A DNA stretch of 15,893 bases from JAMXLO01 sp041487355 (GTDB lineage: Bacteria > Pseudomonadota > Alphaproteobacteria > Acetobacterales > Acetobacteraceae). The DNA is taken from NCBI GenBank assembly GCA_041487355.1, contig JBGPND010000114.1:1-15893 (forward strand). Direction: 5' to 3'. Position 1 is the first letter of the stretch. The number at the start of each line of letters is the position of its first letter. The notes under the pieces were generated by a model that had not been told where the DNA came from, ran no database searches, and worked only from the letters and a program-made list of their open reading frames with translations. Below are positions 14,357 to 15,893 of the stretch, in pieces. The translations under genes were made by a program, and so were the position numbers.

Positions 14357-15535
14357 TCACACGACATCAGGACCCCACTTGGCCATTTTTCGGCCTGAGA
14401 TTGCCAGAACCGTGCCCGCTGCCTGGAAGGCTGGGTTATTGCGCCGCATCGGCGCGCACTGCAGCCGCTTCCGGGTGCCACGCGGGCCCACGAGGAAGCG
14501 TCGGGTCCGGCAAGGCGCTGATCGCTGGAAAAACCAGTACGGCGCACCATTGGTGTAGGCACGGATGTCACTGCCGATATCGCGTCGCGTGAGCGGGTTG
14601 CTGTAGTGGGTGATCAGTGCCGGGCGCGGCATATCCGGGTTGAGCGGGATCGACCCCCGATGCAAGAGCTTGCCATGCCAGATCATCACATCGCCGCGCT
14701 TGGCCAGAAACCGTAGCCGGCGTAGCCGGCGCTCATCGATCAGATTATCATACACCCGGTTGACGAAGCCCTCGGCAAACGTCGCCCAGTGATGGCCACC
14801 CTGTTTGCCACCGTCCAGCCCCCGAACCTCCGGTTCCAGCAACTCCTTCACCAAGCTGCCGCGCATGCAGGGCAGACGGTGGGAGCTGGGGATGTACTCG
14901 AACGGTCCCGCCTCCTCGGCCACGTCGTCAATTGCGATCCATGTGGCAGCGTACCAGGAGTAAGTGTCATCCGGATTCAGATAATCGTCCTGATGCCAAC
15001 CGCGCTGCGTACTGACACATGCGCTCAGGTTAAAGTGTGGTGCCAGGAGCGCCCCGAACAGGCTGGCGATCAAATCTACCAGTGGCCAGTACATACAGAT
15101 TGCCGAGATCTCGTCATAAGAGCAATAGGGGGAGAAATTTCCGAAGGCGCCGAGCACAACGTTGTGCTTCCCGCGCAGTGCCAAATATTCATCCAGCAAG
15201 TTGTCCGGAATCAGGCCGCGGAGGATCACGTAACCGTGACGGCGCCAGGCCAACTGCTCGCGTGTCAATCGGCTCTCGTCCACGTCGGCGCGATCCAGCC
15301 AAAGCACCTTGTCTTCTGGAAAAGTGGCTGCGAGGCTCTCGAATGCCGCTGAATCTGCCAGATCCCGAAACCGCCGATTGCTGATTGAAAATTGCTCGTT
15401 GATTCCCAGCCGTGTTTCACGGGTCGCGGTTACGTCGAGTTCCCGGGTGGGATCTGCATGCCGATTCTCCCAGATTGGCCTGGTCTTCGCTGCATTAAGC
15501 GGGACAGGCGAAGCTGGGCCGGCTTCCGTTAACAT
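14357..15535 (-). CDS. Phytanoyl-CoA dioxygenase (PhyH)-like Fe(II)/2-oxoglutarate oxygenase
   Basis: This is a 392-residue protein of the PhyH family. The iron site is WHQDDY with His181 and Asp183, plus a distal His292 in LLHRGS; Arg304 in PRPALITHY is placed to bind 2-oxoglutarate. WRRHGYVILRGLIP at 97-110 is the usual N-terminal entry to the fold. Relatives hydroxylate small molecules, lipids or sugar-linked compounds, often in secondary-metabolite or glycan loci. About the first 75 residues are a poorly conserved extension, and the last 50 (after GAPYWFFQ) are Arg-rich and unlike the core, so the end could be divergent. ATG 15535 has GAGAAG about 10 bp upstream. It is divergent from the partial gene at the right edge. 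Substrate unknown. Confidence 0.87.
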   Translation of the reverse strand: MLTEAGPASPVPLNAAKTRPIWENRHADPTRELDVTATRETRLGINEQFSISNRRFRDLADSAAFESLAATFPEDKVLWLDRADVDESRLTREQLAWRRHGYVILRGLIPDNLLDEYLALRGKHNVVLGAFGNFSPYCSYDEISAICMYWPLVDLIASLFGALLAPHFNLSACVSTQRGWHQDDYLNPDDTYSWYAATWIAIDDVAEEAGPFEYIPSSHRLPCMRGSLVKELLEPEVRGLDGGKQGGHHWATFAEGFVNRVYDNLIDERRLRRLRFLAKRGDVMIWHGKLLHRGSIPLNPDMPRPALITHYSNPLTRRDIGSDIRAYTNGAPYWFFQRSAPCRTRRFLVGPRGTRKRLQCAPMRRNNPAFQAAGTVLAISGRKMAKWGPDVV

Positions 15536-15588
15536 TTGGTTTAGACTTCTCGATCAGCGTGGCAGCGCGCGGGAGCACACTGAGACCC

Positions 15589-15893
15589 ATGGCTCGAAAA
15601 GTTGGCAAGCTGGAGCAACTGGTCCGGACGTCGCCCGACGGAAGCAATCCAGGCGATCGCTTCTGGATCGCAACGGGAGCCGGTATGCGCGTTGGCGGTT
15701 ACGTCGAGCATGTGAATCGTCGGACCATCGAGGGTTGGATTGCGGCAGGCGAGAGTGCCGAGGTCGCCCTCTCCATCGACGGTGTCGAGCGATTGCGGCA
15801 GATCCCTGAAATTCCGCGCCCCGATGCGGTCGCGGAAGGATGGGAGGATGCCAAGGGCTATCGCTTCTATCCAGCCGCGTGCCGGCTCGAACC
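15589..15893 (+). CDS. N-terminal part of a protein with a small glycan-locus-type beta domain
   Basis: A frame opens at ATG 15589 and continues to the window edge with no stop (101 codons seen). After a charged leader it shows GGYVEHVNRRTIEGWIA at 36-52, then VALSIDGVERL. This matches the short beta-rich module (GxVD....I.GWA...V.V.VDG) often found next to glycosyltransferase, methyltransferase or sulfotransferase domains in bacterial surface-glycan loci. What follows the module is outside the window, so the enzyme type is unknown. It is divergent from the dioxygenase gene, with 53 bp between the starts that must contain both promoters; GGGAG lies 13 bp before the ATG, a long spacing. Confidence 0.65.
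   Translation, partial: MARKVGKLEQLVRTSPDGSNPGDRFWIATGAGMRVGGYVEHVNRRTIEGWIAAGESAEVALSIDGVERLRQIPEIPRPDAVAEGWEDAKGYRFYPAACRLE

Overview
The window reads as chromosomal DNA of a GC-rich alphaproteobacterium. Codon use is strongly GC-biased, and the intergenic gaps hold palindromic 'TGTCATTGCGAGGAGC' and 'TCATGCCCGCGAA..GCGGGCATCCAG' elements that are common in Rhizobiales and Rhodospirillales. The gene repertoire (branched-chain-type ABC importer, FCD regulator, class III CoA-transferase) would suit a member of the Rhodospirillales/Acetobacteraceae or a Bradyrhizobium-like genus. Genus cannot be fixed from the sequence alone. No RNA gene, CRISPR array, integrase or transposase was seen.

Left part, 1-5035, minus strand: one apparent operon, transcribed right to left. 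In transcription order it is livG and livF (ATPases, overlapping by 17 bp), a gap with a perfect 35-bp inverted repeat, livH and livM (permeases, 4 bp apart), an SDR dehydrogenase, and a carboxymuconolactone-decarboxylase-like protein cut by the window edge. No Peripla_BP_6 (LivJ/K-type) binding protein is present in the window.

Middle, 5036-9161: a 213-bp divergent control region with a candidate operator (TGGTAT-N10-ATACCA), then on the plus strand a GntR/FCD regulator, a ThDP-dependent lyase and a class III CoA-transferase. The CoA-transferase is very close to formyl-CoA:oxalate CoA-transferase (Frc/YfdW type). The ThDP enzyme lacks the substrate-binding residues of oxalyl-CoA decarboxylase and looks more like the 2-hydroxyacyl-CoA lyase/ILVBL or acetolactate-synthase-like branch. 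My working hypothesis is that the importer brings in a carboxylic acid. The CoA-transferase would charge it using formyl-CoA, the lyase would cleave it to an aldehyde or ketone plus formyl-CoA, and the SDR (and possibly the cupin) would handle the carbonyl product. This is inference.

9162-12023: a cupin resembling the manganese hydroxynitrile-lyase cupins (minus strand), about 900 bp of mostly decayed sequence with a repeat element and gene remnants, then a Tat-exported family 1 solute-binding protein with no transporter beside it.

12024-15893: an exported metallo-beta-lactamase-fold protein with atypical metal-ligand motifs overlaps tail-to-tail with a sulfotransferase-TPR protein. A phytanoyl-CoA-dioxygenase-like protein follows, and then the start of a protein with a small glycan-locus-type beta domain. 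The sequence lines sampled from the dioxygenase gene are visibly less GC-rich than those of the catabolic genes. This end looks like the edge of a surface-polysaccharide or modification locus acquired separately.
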